A DNA stretch of 64,000 bases from Pegoplata infirma (taxonomy: Eukaryota; Arthropoda; Insecta; Diptera; Anthomyiidae), in the NCBI GenBank assembly GCA_963921195.1, contig OY992536.1, forward strand, positions 179,126,995 to 179,190,994, in the 5' to 3' direction. Below are positions 32,740 through 44,730 of the stretch, piece after piece (within the stretch, counting starts at the first letter, position 1; every line of letters starts with the position of its first letter). A program made the translations under genes and the position numbers. Under the pieces are notes generated by a model. That model was not told the DNA's origin. It ran no database searches and saw only the letters and a list, made by a program, of their open reading frames with translations.

Positions 32740-32835
32740 TGTCCCGAAATTAGAACGATGCATATTAAAGAGCTGAATATGGAGAAAAAATTAAAAAAAA
32801 ATGGAGGTCAACTTTAGGATGCAACCAGCGCTTAA
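32740..32835 (+). repeat. Dispersed sequence with a relative at 41850-41950
   Basis: GAACGATGCATATTAAAGAG, CTGAATATGGAGAAAAAAT and GATGCAACCAGCGCTT match, reversed, AGCGCTGGTTGCGCCC and CTCTTCAACAAGCATCGTTC in 41850-41950. It supplies the target site for the hAT-like insertion that follows. Confidence 0.65.
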
Positions 32836-33549
32836 CAGTGTTGCCATTTTGACGCTTTTCGGGTATTTTCTGGTTACTTTTTTTGTCTTTTTACCCGGAG
32901 TTTTTTTCGAATACCCTTTTAAAAAAACGGGTATTCATGGCGCTTTTTTATTTTTTCGTGACGCTTTTGGTGCTTTTTATAAAAATTTTTTGATTTTGTT
33001 ATTTTTTCTTTTTGTTGATTATTTTTATGTTAATGTTTTTCAGCAAATATTTACTGAAGTTTTTGTAACAAAACTATAATTTTTGTACGTTTTTCTGGAC
33101 TGTTGTTTTTTGAAACAATTTTGAAATTTGCTGGCAAAATTATGAACTGCCTTTAACTATTTACAGTCAAATGTATTCAAATCAAAGCTATAAAATATCA
33201 TTCCAAAAGAGGTATTTTATAAAAAAAATATATTTTGTGGCATGATGCGACGACAATGGAACAGATTTATTAGAAACTTGTTTATTTTTCTATAAAGACA
33301 ATTTTCTTTTTCGTTTTCTCTCAATAAATTTTGAAAATTCACGAATTTCAATTTTGTGTTTGTGGCGCTTTTTACTCTTTTTATGCGCCAGTTTTACCCC
33401 TTTTTACCACTTTTTAAATGTTCTTTTCGTAGTGAATTTTTTAAATGTTCTTTTCGTAGTTGCGCTTTTTTACCTTTTTTTTTTGTATATTTTTACCCTT
33501 TTTTTCCAAAATTTTGGCGCTTTTCTTCATTTTGGAAATGGCAACACTG
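32836..33549. mobile_element. hAT-like non-autonomous element, 8-bp target duplication
   Basis: Terminal inverted repeats are CAGTGTTGCCATTT and AAATGGCAACACTG. The flanking duplication GCGCTTAA (32828-32835 and 33550-33557) is perfect. Eight-bp duplication plus a CAGTG start is characteristic of hAT. Subterminal GGCGCTTTT motifs occur at both ends. The open frames inside are T-rich and do not resemble a transposase, so the element would depend on one elsewhere. Confidence 0.9.
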
Positions 33550-33557
33550 GCGCTTAA

Positions 33558-33894
33558 AGCTTACATCCATAATGCATTTTGTCAAAAAAAATCTTTTTTT
33601 TTTTATCAAATTCTGGTTAATTTCAAAGTGCAACAACCAAAATAGGAATTGAATGAAAACAAAAGCAAATGAGAGTTGAAATATTCCATAACAAACCCCT
33701 CAAGTCTTTTTTTAGTTCAGCGCTAGAATACTTTTTGTACGCATTTATAGTTGGTGAACTTTTATTATAATTATTAAAATAATTGCTTGAAAACTGTATA
33801 AGTGGCGTATGCTTAACTTTGTAATTGCCTTTAAATAACAATCATTTGCAACGGTGCACAGTGGATATTTTAAAATAATTTGGCTATTCACTTA
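33558..33894. other. Spacer between hAT-like element and the next repeat
   Basis: No recognisable content beyond AT-rich sequence. Confidence 0.35.
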
Positions 33895-34191
33895 CAAGGA
33901 AAGTCTTTCACAAGGCACCCACCGATTGTCCTGAAACTTGCATATAGAAAAGATGGGAGCAAAATAAGTGATACCTTTTTTTATATCTCACGTTTAGCGG
34001 GTCAAAGGGGAGGGGAAAAAACTGTATTTGTTTCGTTTTTTGAGGTTTTTTTTCTATTTCTTCAAAAGAAACTATATCAACATTTATATAGGTCGAAAGG
34101 TTTTTTGAAGGCCTATCCAACGTGTATCGGTCGTATCCGAATTCGGAGTCGTGTAGTTTGTTATAGTCAAAAATGTAAAATCGTTGGGGTA

Positions 34192-35004
34192 CACTCAAAA
34201 TATTTTGTAGGCAAAAACAAATGAAAAACACACTTAAAACCAGTGAATAAACAATTGAAAACCATCCCAGTAATTATTCATTTGTTTTAACAAACATCAA
34301 CATTTATTTTTTACTGTTGACAAAATTTTCTAAAATAAATGACATTAAACATTAAAAAATTACGTTTTTTCACCCTTTTTTACCAACAAATTCGAAAAAA
34401 AAACCAACAAAAACATTAAAAATTATTGATAGTTCTGTTATTTTTACCAACAAATTTCAAAAAAATAACCTACGAAAACAATAAAAATTAATGATTTCGT
34501 AGGTAATTTTTTACAATTTTTTATTGAAATATTTTTTTAAAATTTTTTAATAAAATTTTTGGGGAATCGATCCCGCAATCAACTACGTTCTGGCCAGACA
34601 CTCTACCCATCGTGCCAAAGTCACTTGATACAAACATGTTTTTATATTTCTATAAATAATTTTTTGATTTTTTTTTCTGCAAAAAAATAACTGACTTGGG
34701 TAGGTAAAAACTAATGATATTTCATTAAAAAATACCAACAATTTAAAAAAAAAATTACTTATACAAATCATTAAAAATCAAAAGAATAATCAGTAGTTTT
34801 TACTTACAGAACAAAAATAAATGACTTTAAAAATTATATGTAAATGAAAGTCTTTATTTTTAAGTGTGTTATTTTTGAAACAAAGGACTGAAGTAGTCAA
34901 TTTTAAAATCTGAACATCAAACAAATGTTTTTTCTTTTAAAAACGACTAAACGGAAAACTTTTTAAATAAACTACAAAAAGTTAATGACATAATTTTTTG
35001 AGTG
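34192..35004. mobile_element. CACTCAAAA TIR element with tRNA-like segment
   Basis: Ends CACTCAAAATATTTTG and AATTTTTTGAGTG are flanked by TA (34190-34191, 35005-35006). Motifs such as ACCAACAAAT and AATGATTT repeat in both orientations. A tRNA-like stretch is at 34561-34626. Confidence 0.75.
34561..34626 (-). other. tRNA-like sequence inside MITE
   Basis: On the minus strand: TTTGGCACGATGGGTAGAGT (D-arm/A-box-like), TCTGGCCAGA (a stem), then GGGATCGATTCCC, a T-arm whose loop is one base off the B-box consensus. No matching acceptor stem was found, so a working tRNA is unlikely. Confidence 0.5.
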
Positions 35005-35187
35005 TAGTTTATATGGATATGCATATCCGAACGACCACCAAAATCATATATAAAAATCTCTATAATCAAAATAATAATCAAAATTAAGCACACCTATATT
35101 TTTTCGTTTGCGAAATTCCTGCTAGTTCGGCTTTTATGCGGATTTACCCGAATGCCCTTATTTTTTATAAGGTGGCAACCCGTTATT

Positions 35188-36836
35188 ATACCCTCCACTC
35201 TAGTGATATAGATATAAGTTTGTGATTCCGTTTGCAACACCTCGAAATATTAGTCTAGGACCCCATAAAGTATATGGGGCATTCCAAGCCAAATCACTCA
35301 CTTTTTGACCCGTCCCCTTTCTATTTATTTTATTTTTGGATATGTTTTAGTATTTATTAAATGCAACTTGGACACCAATTTTCAGCCTTTTATTCCAAGA
35401 TGGTGTTGAGTAATCAATTTTTCAAAGTGGCGATTTTTTCAAAAAAATTAAAAAATTTTAATTTTCAATTAATTTTGACCGGTTAAAATATAGATATCTT
35501 AAAAAAAAGTTGGACAACGTTTTGTTGGTATTTTAATGTAGTTTTAGAAAAAAATATTAAAAAAATTATTCGAAGTAATTATAACTTGTTTTTTAACGTT
35601 TAAAAATTAAAATCGACTTTTTGAAAAAGTCCGAAACCTTCGATTTTTTTTTTAAACGTCTTAATGTTCTACTCTAAATTACGCAACTTTTAAGCCATTA
35701 TTCGAGATGTGATCGCAATTTGTTCCATTTTTTTTTTAAATTTTGAAAATTGCACCTTATTTTTTGATTCTGATTTATTTTATATGGTGCTCCAAAAAAA
35801 TTATATTGGTAGATACTGACCCTAACTTACCCTAGATATATTCATTTCGAGGCAAAAATACGCCTAACAAAAATCAAGAACGATTGGACATGGGTAAGGC
35901 GTTTCGCATGGGCCTTGAAGTTTGAAAACGGATTACAAGTAAAAATATGAATTTTTTTCTGTTTTCTCAATTCTTTTTGGTATTTTAAGTTAAGTTATAT
36001 TCAAGTGGTTACAGAATCATATTTTTTTTTTAAAACTGCATTTAAATACCAACAAAACGTTGTCCAACTTTTTTTAAAATATCTATATTTTTTAATGGTC
36101 AAAATTAATTAAAAATTTAAACTTTTTAATTTTTTTTGAGAAAATCGCCATTTTGAAAAATTGATTACTCAACACCATCTTGGAATAAAAGGCTGAAAAT
36201 TGGTGTCCAAGTTGCATTTAATAAGTACTAAAACATATCCAAAAATAAAATAAATCGAAAGTAAATCGAATGCCCCATATATATTCATAATCTGTGACTG
36301 AATTTCGGCAAAGGTTTTTCATGAATTTATGAGATAAAAATCACGCTTACTTTCGAAAAACATTCTGAGGATGCTGAGGATTGGCATAAATATTTGAAAT
36401 TCCCCTAGCCTAGTTCGTGTTAAATTTCAGCCAAATCGGTTGAGTGGTTCAAAAGTTATAAGCAAAACCCTGAATTTCAGATTAGTTTCACCTTAAATTC
36501 ACGTGTTAAAAACCTGTTAAACATGTTTTAAAAACATTGGTAAGCCACAAAAATATTTGACAGCGTATTTCTGTCACTCAAAAATATTTTTACACTAAAA
36601 AAAAAACACTCGAAAAAATTTTACACTCAAAAAAAATTGTACACTCAAAAAAAAATTTGTAAATTATTTTTTTTTTTTTTTTGTCAAAAATTACTAACAA
36701 AAAGTGGTTTTACACAAAATAAAGTATTTATAATCAAAAATGTTATTTTTTTCACGTTAGAAAATTAACAATCACTTAAAAAGAGCATTGTGGAGGGTTT
36801 TTATAGATTTGGCCGAATCGAATTTAACTTTTCTAC
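35188..36836 (+). mobile_element. DINE-1-like Helentron copy, interrupted by a 1-kb palindrome
   Basis: 5' TATACCCTCCACTCTAGTGA, core ACACCTCGAAATATTAG and CCATAAAGTATA. It resumes after 36277 with TATATATTCATAATC and the interior matching 1-350 in reverse (TTTCAGCCAAATCGG, AAACATTGGTAAGCCAC). A decayed 3' end is at 36793-36836 (GGAGGGTTTTTATAGATTTG, GCCGAATCGAATTTAAC). A-rich ACACTCAAAAAA scraps lie at 36595-36660. Confidence 0.75.
35275..36277. mobile_element. TGGGGCATTC palindromic element in DINE copy
   Basis: Ends TGGGGCATTC and GAATGCCCCA are flanked by TA (35273-35274, 36278-36279). Arms of about 280 bp pair closely (ATTTTCAGCCTTTTATTCCA, GTTGGACAACGTTTTGTTGG). The central 450 bp is single-copy here, though CTTGTAATCCGTTTT...AAACTT also occurs at 23325-23355. 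No protein. Confidence 0.85.
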
Positions 36837-37424
36837 TTTTTAAATTTGAGATAGGGCAGCTAAAAAAATCAGGTAACTCTTATTCATTTCCAAGTTTTAG
36901 GACATTCAAGTTTCAGGACAATCGGTGGGTGCCCTGTGAAAAACCTTCCTTGTTAGTGAGTACTGGAAAAATTGCAGCGAAATTCATACCAGTTATAGCA
37001 AACGTAATTTCGAGCTTAAATTTGGTCGCTGCAAAAATTGGTGCCAAAAATTTCATTATATATAGTGCATTGAAAAAAAAAAAAAAAAAAAAAATTTCAT
37101 GGAGCAAATTTGGTCCAGCACAGCATTCTGAAATTTTGAAAATGTGAAATATTTTATACTTTTTTTAAGTTTGTGTATAAAACGGAGTTTGTTGGAGTTC
37201 TTTTCACATAAGTTTCGTTTCATGGAGTTAAAATAATTATAAAATCCGTTTAACAAAAACTAAACAAATATGTAACAAATTACACACCGTGTAAAATCTG
37301 ATTACATGGTATCTGATATGATTATATCTATTCATATACATATGATGGTATATCTGATTGCATATAAATTAATCTGAAACAAGCAAAATCGAGATCTCAG
37401 TATATCTCAAATTTGGCAAACATT
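36837..37424. other. Spacer with a CAAGGAAGG element edge
   Basis: 36875-36952 contains ACAATCGGTGGGTGCCC and AAACCTTCCTTG, the terminus of the CAAGGRAAGT family. Otherwise AT-rich with a poly-A run at 37075-37095. Confidence 0.5.
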
Positions 37425-38730
37425 CCAGACTAAAAAAAAATAATACGGTGCCATATATCATGTGATCCCAAAAATGGAGGATCCAAAAATAAATGATTAT
37501 ATCTTATTAGATAAAACGTGATATAATTAGATATAATTTGATCCCAAAAATGGAACGGTAAATACTATCTAATTTGATATTATAAAAAATTTTATCTAAT
37601 CCCGAGTAAAAAAACTGATATGACGCAATATATAATTTTATATGGGTTCGTGTCTATTTTGATATAATCGTATACGAAAAATGGTTTCATTAGATTTGAT
37701 CGAATATTATCTAATAATATCAGTTTATATAACTTTATATCGACTTTGATACGAGTTTTGGTCTAATCCAATGATATACAATTATATCCAATTATATTAA
37801 AATTTATACAATTTTACAAATCGGATGTTTTTTTTATTTTTTAATAAAAAGTTGAAAAATTAAAATAATAAAAATAAGTTGTTCTTGAAAAAAACTTCAA
37901 AAAATGGAGTCATGTTAAATTTTATATAAAACACTTAGAAAATATTTTCAAAAAAATTTGTCCTTGGAAAAAATTTAGAAAAATTTGAAAAAATGGAGTT
38001 ATATAAAATTTTATATAAAACACTTAGAAAATATTTTCGATAAAAAAAATGTTCCTTGAAAAAAACTTAGAAAAAATTTAAAAGATGGAGTCATATAAAA
38101 TTTTATATAAAACACTTAGAAAATATTCGTGATAAAAAAGTGGTGCTTGGAAAAATCTTAGAAAAATAAAAAAATATGAAGTCATATGAAATTTTATATA
38201 AAACACTTTGAAAATATTTGCGATAAAAATATGTTCTTGGAAAAAACTTAAAAAATTAAAAAATAATGGAGGCATATAAAATTATATATAAAACACTTAG
38301 AAATTCGCAATGATGCATGGGACCAGATGTTACAACATATAGTTATGTATGGCGATATCTTAAAAAAATCGCACATCAAAATTTATTATATAAATTTATC
38401 TCGCAAGACATAGTGTCACACATGATCATATATGAAATAATATGACTATATAAAAGTATATAAGATCATATTAAATTATTTTTACTCGGGATAGGAAATA
38501 ATATTATTTAATTATATCTTATTAGATCTAATATGATCTTCAATATCAAATCAGATTAAATTTACCGTTCCATTTTTTGGGATTAAATTATGTCTAATAA
38601 TATCAAATTTGATCTAATAAGATATAATCGTATATTTTTGGATTCTCCATTTTTGGGATCAAATAATAGATCAATTTATATATAAATATATCACAAAATA
38701 TATCATTATATCAAAACTTTTTTACTCGGG
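37425..38730. mobile_element. Outer CCCGAGT-type element with GATATAATT motifs
   Basis: The right end TTTTTTACTCGGG at 38718-38730 is well preserved; the left end CCAGACTAAAAAA is decayed. Arms share TTTGATCCCAAAAATGG and GGATCCAAAAATA versus their reverses, and ATTATATCTTATTAGAT. It is split by 37601-38490. Non-coding. Confidence 0.65.
37601..38490. mobile_element. Inner CCCGAGT element with five 91-bp repeats
   Basis: Ends CCCGAGTAAAAAAACTG and AATTATTTTTACTCGGG are flanked by AT on both sides. It holds a minisatellite: ATGGAGTCAT-type starts at 37903, 37993, 38085, 38175 and 38266 (90-92 bp apart), each followed by TTTTATATAAAACACTTAG. Confidence 0.75.
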
Positions 38731-38796
38731 TTGGGACAAATTTTGTATCAAATTAGATCTGATCAGATACAATTAAATATAATCAAATCATGTATT

Positions 38797-41715
38797 CCCG
38801 GGTAAAAAAAAGTTATATGACGTAATATTTAATTTTATATGAACAGATATGCTTTTATGTAAATCCATATTAATTTTGATCCGAAAATTGGCGGATCGAA
38901 TATTATACGATTATATCAAATGCTATTATTTTTGATAAAATAATATCAAATTTGATTAAGTTTGATCCCAAAAATGGGTCTATCTAATTGTATTAAATCA
39001 TATCTTATCTATTAAAATTAGATAAATTTTTATATAATTAGATGAAATCTGGTAAAATTTTTTGGAATTTTAAACGTGAAATTAGATATTATTTTATCAG
39101 ATTGGATTCATTATCAATTAGAAGAGTTTTTATTGCATTCTTCGGAATTTTTTTCGGGACTTAGCAAATTATTAAAAATTTGTAATTTTATTTTTTTAAA
39201 TCAGTTATAAGTGATTTAAAATTCTAAAATATGTTTGTGGCTTAGAAAATTTAAAAACATTTTTTCGGAACTTAAAAATTTTTCAAAAAAAACTAAATTT
39301 TCCTACCCAGCAAAACTTTCCGGAGTCATTCAAAAATAACTAGTTCTATAAGTACTTCAAAGCTTGTCACGATAGGTTCTCAAAGAGCATCCTGGAACTA
39401 GTGATGTCACAACTACTTCTAGAAGTGATCCAAAAGGGTAATATTGTGATTCCAAAGAGCTTTTTTGGAGTAGTTTGGGAACTAGTGATTTGGAACTAGT
39501 CGTACATGACTTCTGCACCACTTCCATGAAGCAAATACTGGTTCTCAAATAACATCTTGGAAGCTGTTTCAAAAACTTATAATTTTTTTCAAAAAAGAAA
39601 AAAATATATATTTGATTACGCATTTCTCTGTTGCATCTTCTATTTGGAAAAAGTCAAACTTTTTGAAATATGTACAGAGGGGCTAAAAATATTAGTAAGT
39701 ATTGGGTAATTTGTTTGGTATTATTAAGTATTAAGGCATTAGTGCAAATAGGTTTTTATAGATCCATTCAATACTACAATCTGCAATATACTACTTTATT
39801 TTATACAGCTGGATTTTTTTATTACAAAAAGTAAACAAAACTTTCCAATTGTAGCAAAATTAATAAGCAATTTGAGTAATCCAACTAAGCATATAATAAT
39901 ATTTTTTTTCTTCAAAAATCGCTTATTTTCCTTCTAGATAATTTCCAATTGCATTAATGAAATAATAAAAATAATACGGACACAAAAAATACTACTAAAA
40001 GGGCCTTAACATTGTTATACTTTGTGTGTTGAAATGTTTTATTCAAACAAAAATTTTGTTTAAATTTTAAATAAACATAATAAAATTGAAAAGTCGAAAG
40101 CAAAATATTATTTGTTGAAAAATTTCAAAATATTTTCTGATACGTTATATGTACATTTAAAAAAAAAGTAAATTATACAAAATCCATTATACAAAGTGTG
40201 ATAATGTTAAACCTGCTCAATTTTTTGCAAAAAAAAATTTACAAAATGTTCCTAGACTGCTTCTCTAGAACTAGTTCTGATGGTGACAATTTCAAACAAA
40301 AATCATGGGTTAAAGAATAGGATAAAGAATTTGTTCTAGAATGACTTAAAGAACCGTTCCATACATGGGTTCCTAGACTACTTCCCTAGAACTAGTTCTG
40401 ATGGTGACAATTTCAAACAAAAATCATCGCTCTGAGAACGAGATAGAGAACTAGTGACTAAGAAGTACTCGTACATGACTTCTACACCACTTCTATAAAA
40501 CAAATACTATAAAACTAAAAAAAAAAAATTGTGTCAGGGACTTAGTAAATTTTATAATTTTTTTTCGGGACTTATAAGGAGTTCACAATTACTACCTTAT
40601 ACCCTGTTCTCACGTACAGCAAAAACCCGTTTTAAACAACAATATTTTTAGGATTTTTTTTTGCCCTACCTAAAATTTTACATTTCTCGTCAGTTAGTGG
40701 TTATCTTGTTTCTTGATTATACTAATTTGTTTCCGTTTTTTGTGACAACTTTTTTAAACTTAATTTGTTGTTTTTTAGTTTGCTATTTTAAAATTTGAAT
40801 TAAAACTATTTTAATGAATTTGTTGAGAAAAAATTTAATGATTTTTTAGTATTTAAACTGGTTACACATTTATTCCCGAACTAGTTTTATATAGTAAAAT
40901 TGAATTAGTGAATACACAACTTTTAGAAGGCATTCCTGAAGTACTTCCACATTCATGCCACAATAGCTTCTTGGAAGTAGTTCCTGTCGTGACCATTTCA
41001 AAGAAAAATCATGGGTTAAAGAATGGGATAAAGAACTGGTTCTAGAACTAGTTCTGGTGGTGACAATTTTAAACAAAAATCATGGGTTACAGAATGGGAT
41101 AAACAATTGGTTCTAGAATGACTTATGGAACCGTTCCATAGAAGGTGTGATTGTTCCTAGACTACTTCCCAAGAACTAATTCTGAGGGTGACAATTTCAA
41201 ACAAAAATCATGACTCTGAGAACGAGATAGAGAACTAGTTGAGCTAAAAAGAAGGACTCTAGCACTAGTTCTGGAAGTCCTCCAAGTTTTGCTGGGTAAA
41301 AACATTTTCAATTATTTTTTTACTCCAAACAAAAAAATTGCCAAAAAAATTTTGTGTCCGGAACTTTGGAAAATTTTCATAAAATTTTTTAGGACTTGAA
41401 ATTTTTTTAATTTTTTTAATTGTCCGGGACTTAGAAAATTTTGAAAAATTTTTTCGGGATATAATTATAAATAAAATCATATATCTTTTTATCTGCCATA
41501 TCTAAAAATTTCCGACCTTATATGTCATATCTAATTTCACATAGATCGGTATATAAATAGACAGGAATATGTATGTTATCATATTAAAAAATAAGGAAAA
41601 ATACAATGCTATACATAAACTTATATGCCCATATCAAAGTTCATGCATAACCATATATAAATATAAATAATTATATAATAGCATACATGATTATATCAGT
41701 TCTTTTTTACTCGGG
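38797..41715. mobile_element. CCCGGGT element carrying a 2-kb insertion
   Basis: Ends CCCGGGTAAAAAAAAG and TTCTTTTTTACTCGGG, with TT on both sides. Outer portions hold ATATGACGTAATAT and GATATAATTA-type motifs. 39306-41296 is a later insertion. Same family as 37601-38490 and 53200-53562. Confidence 0.7.
39306..41296. mobile_element. 2.0-kb CCCAGCAAAACTT element rich in GAACTAGTTC
   Basis: Ends CCCAGCAAAACTTTCCGGA and TCCTCCAAGTTTTGCTGGG are flanked by TA (39304-39305, 41297-41298). The palindrome GAACTAGTTC and the phrase GGTGACAATTTCAAACAAAA recur many times at 40250-40480 and 40920-41260, and in reverse near the left end. The 88- and 68-codon minus frames are translations of these motifs. 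No transposase. Confidence 0.8.
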
Positions 41716-43214
41716 TTATCAGTTGAATTTAGATCAGATAAGATCAAATTGATTTTAAAACGGAACATTCTTAAAACTTCAAAACATTGTGCTAAACCGA
41801 AAATGTTCCACAAAAAATTGTAAATATTTTTTCCTCAAAATTTTTGACACCGGTTTAAAAAAAGCGCTGGTTGCGCCCTGAAGATGACCCACAATTTTAT
41901 TTTTTTCCATAATCAGCTCTTCAACAAGCATCGTTCTAGGAATATGCCCTAAAATTTTTCATTTTCAGGACACGCTTATGTATAGTAAGAAATCATTAAA
42001 TTTCCATTGCAAAGGTTGTTATCAGTATTTTTATTGTTTGAAATTTCTGCTACTTCAATTGCATGCAACCTTTTTAGAAAAAGTAGAGAAGAAAATTCAA
42101 CAGAAGCAAAAAAAAAAAAATAACAGCAAATCACATTCAATGATGGAATTTGATTTAGAATTGATTTAAAAACTTACTAGCGATATACCAGGATGTTTGA
42201 GTGAAAAACAGCAGGTTGTGAAAACAAAAAAAAAAAGCTTATAAATTTGATAGGCCTTTTTTTACTTTATAAAGAAGTCCTTTAAACTTATGTAAATGTC
42301 TTAAGGATATATCAAATAATATTTAAAAAAAAAAAAAGTCTGATTTTACAGATTTTCTTTTGTTTTATTAAACTAAATCGAGAGTTAGAGTAATGCTATT
42401 TTTTAAAAGGAGAATAGCATTTTGAATATTGATTCTTTTTTGATGTTTTTTAAAGGTTGTACTAAAATCATGGTACACATATTTCACTTCAAATTTTGTA
42501 AAATGAAAAACAAAACTTCAAGTTTATTCAACTTTTATATAATTTACCAAAATAAAAATAAAATTGGCATTAAAACCACAGTTATAATTTAAAAATTTGC
42601 ATATGCAGACACATTTTATTTAAGGACTGTGACAATGAAAACATAGTCGAAAACCTAACATAGTCCAGACAGAAAAGAAAAGTCTCAAAAACATTGATAA
42701 ATAATTTTGTATGATTGTACGAGCGTTTTGTATACCACCTTCAAAGTACTTTCAGAATGATAACATCAATCTACGCTTTATTAAGGCGTTAAAAAGCAAT
42801 GCAAATAAGTGTTTTAAGAACGTAGTATTTAAAGTCATCAAAGTGCTAAAAATACCGAAAGTAAACATTTCTATTTTAGTTCGGTTGTACTAATTTAATT
42901 GTACTGCAAAAAAAATTAGATTACATGCAAAAAAAAATTCTCAAAAATAATTTCGGAACTTAGAAAATTTTTAAAAAGAACATTTTTCCTTAAAGCTCTT
43001 TTTTTTTTTAAATTCTTTACTCAAAAACGCAAAAACATGTGTCTAGGAATTAGAAAGTTTCAAAATTTTCTTAGAGCTACCTTTCATTTTCTTCTACTAG
43101 AAATCCAAAACGCTTTAACTCTCCGATGACTGATTAGGTCCTGTAGGACCTGTTTGGTTTTAAAAGATGCAAAATTAAAGATGGCTTTGTGGACTAGGAT
43201 AAAACAGATTAGAG
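41716..43214. other. Mostly unidentified AT-rich DNA
   Basis: 41850-41950 is the relative of 32740-32835 and shows an unoccupied AGCGCTGGTTGC site. The rest, including the 60-63-codon frames at 41978 and 42711, has no recognisable protein or repeat content. Confidence 0.4.
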
Positions 43215-43352
43215 GTATTCAGAGTCATGCTGCCAGCCCTGGAAATGTAGCAAAAGTGTACATCTATCAAAAAATACATGTGTTTTGAAGGTAATTTGAA
43301 AAAGTGCTCTTTTACTACCAGTACTAGGTCTGGCAAGCAAGACTCTGAATAC
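43215..43352. mobile_element. 138-bp miniature TIR element
   Basis: TTCAGAGTCATGCTGCCAG on the left matches, reversed, CTGGCAAGCAAGACTCTGAA on the right, with TA just outside each end. GTAGCAAAAGTG and AAAGTGCTCTTTTACTACC form a second inner pair. Too small to code. Confidence 0.65.
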
Positions 43353-43769
43353 TACTATTGACATTTATGTGTGTGATGTTATGAAGCAGCTTAATAAATT
43401 TTAACATGATTCCTGTACATTATTATAATTGGTGGTTAAACAAAAGTTTCATACAAGTTTTTTGTCTCTATATAAAATCTAAAACCCACTAAGAAATAAA
43501 GTTTCCATAATAACAAATTTTAGTTATCACAGTCCTTATGCACTACATTGCCAAATAAGTTATTTTTTTATAAACCACCAAATTTTTGTTCAGTGCCGAG
43601 TCATAAAGTAAATACGTTGTAGTAACGTGTGTGCTCTATTAAACGCATTATCATTAAAGTTTAATGAGGTGTATAATTTTAATCGATATACTTAACATTT
43701 TACAAAAACAAAAAAAAAAATTAAAAACACTTTATAAGCTGTTAAACGGTTTAGGCAGAGTTTTTTTTC
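43353..43769. other. Spacer, nothing recognised
   Basis: AT-rich DNA before the LINE 3' end. Confidence 0.3.
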
Positions 43770-43872
43770 GGGGAGGTTAGGTTAGGTTGTAAGTGGCTGC
43801 TGACGTTTTACGTCAACACACGTAGACTCTGAGGTCCATTGAGATACCACGGGACCGTAATAGGTTTCCCTA

Positions 43873-44139
43873 CTAGTCCCTGTCGTTAAACCAGTTTGAG
43901 CTTCTTATGAAACCCCTTAGATGTTGAATTTTGACATCCGACAAATCAGAAAGATCGTACAGCTCCCTAGATCCCAGTGAAGCAAGTCTCTGACCAGAAA
44001 GTGCCGGGCAATGGCAAATAAAGTGTTCGATAGTTTCCACCTCTTCATCCATGCAACTTCGGCAAAAGTCATTCGACGGCACGTTTAACCGCTCTGCGTG
44101 CTTCCCAATAAGACAGTGTCCGGTAATTATAGAAACCAC
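43873..44139 (-). pseudogene. LINE ORF2 C-terminus with CCHC-like zinc motif
   Basis: Reads IITGHCLIGKHAERLNVPSN, FCRSCMDEEVETIEHFICHC and HLRGFIRSSNWF before TAG. The Cys-x2-Cys...His...Cys arrangement and the ITGHCLIG block match the LINE fragments at 14940 and 26153. It presumably contacts nucleic acid. The open frame is intact to its natural stop. Confidence 0.8.
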
Positions 44140-44241
44140 CGTCGAAATCTCTCCTCTTGGAAGCGATATCAGCTCACTTGTGCGCCCCTGACTAAGAGAA
44201 GGCCAAATCAGTCGTGTTGTCTCACACGTCCATCCATTTGC

Positions 44242-44730
44242 TCATCTTTGATTAGTCTCCGTCGCAGAACAAAGCCGTAGGTTTTGCTTGCAAGTTTCTA
44301 GCGGCATACCAACACATTCCAATTCTGCTGGAACCTGTAAGGTAGTTCCTAGTCTTGCAAGGTCATCGGCTTTGCAATTCCCTGGAATGTCTCTGAGCCC
44401 TGGGACCCATATGAGTCGTATGTTAAATTGCTTGGCCATCTCATTTAAAGACGTGCGACAGTTAAGGGCAGATCTTGTTTTCAGAAACATTGAATCCAGG
44501 GACTTGACCGCGGCTTGAATGTCAGTATAGATGTTGACTGCAAGACATTGCAGCTCAACCAGTCAGCCACTTCCTTTATTGATAGCATCTCTGCCTGGTA
44601 AACACTGCAATGATCTGGCAATCTACGAGCCAGGCTCAACCCAAGCTCTTCAGAATAGACTCCAAATCCCACTTGTTCGTGCAGCCTCGATCCATCTGCG
44701 TAAAAATTTACCCGGAGTATCCCCCATCCA
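44242..44730 (-). pseudogene. LINE RNase H domain, damaged
   Basis: Upstream frame: VNFYADGSRLHEQVGFGVYS carries the first Asp, and SVYQAEMLSIKEV the Glu. After a frame change, IYTDIQAAVKSLDSMF supplies the next Asp, then LIWVPGLRDIPGNCKADDLA. The His expected after WVPG is Leu, a loss of an important residue. RNase H normally removes the RNA strand during target-primed reverse transcription. Two frames and the His change make it non-functional. Confidence 0.8.

Larger units (their letters stand above)
33895..35187 (+). mobile_element. CAAGGAAAGT-type element, interrupted and 3'-truncated
   Basis: Begins TA-CAAGGAAAGTCTTTCACAAG and GGCACCCACCGATTGTCC. It resembles 2600-3058 in reverse through 34190, then from 35007 to 35187 (GAAATTCCTGC, GGTGGCAACCC). 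34192-35004 is a later insertion. The right end is lost where a DINE copy starts. Confidence 0.7.

Noticed and set aside
32801..33652. Phe-rich frames at 32801-33652
   Set aside because: They cross the hAT-like element and its T-rich interior; no transposase motif.
33880..34231. 114- and 107-codon frames on opposite strands
   Set aside because: Both lie over a CAAGGAAAGT-type repeat that also occurs, with stops, at 2600-3058.
43780..43800. GGTTAGGTTAGG as insect telomere repeat
   Set aside because: Two to three units at a LINE 3' end, also seen at 14947; flies lack TTAGG telomeres.
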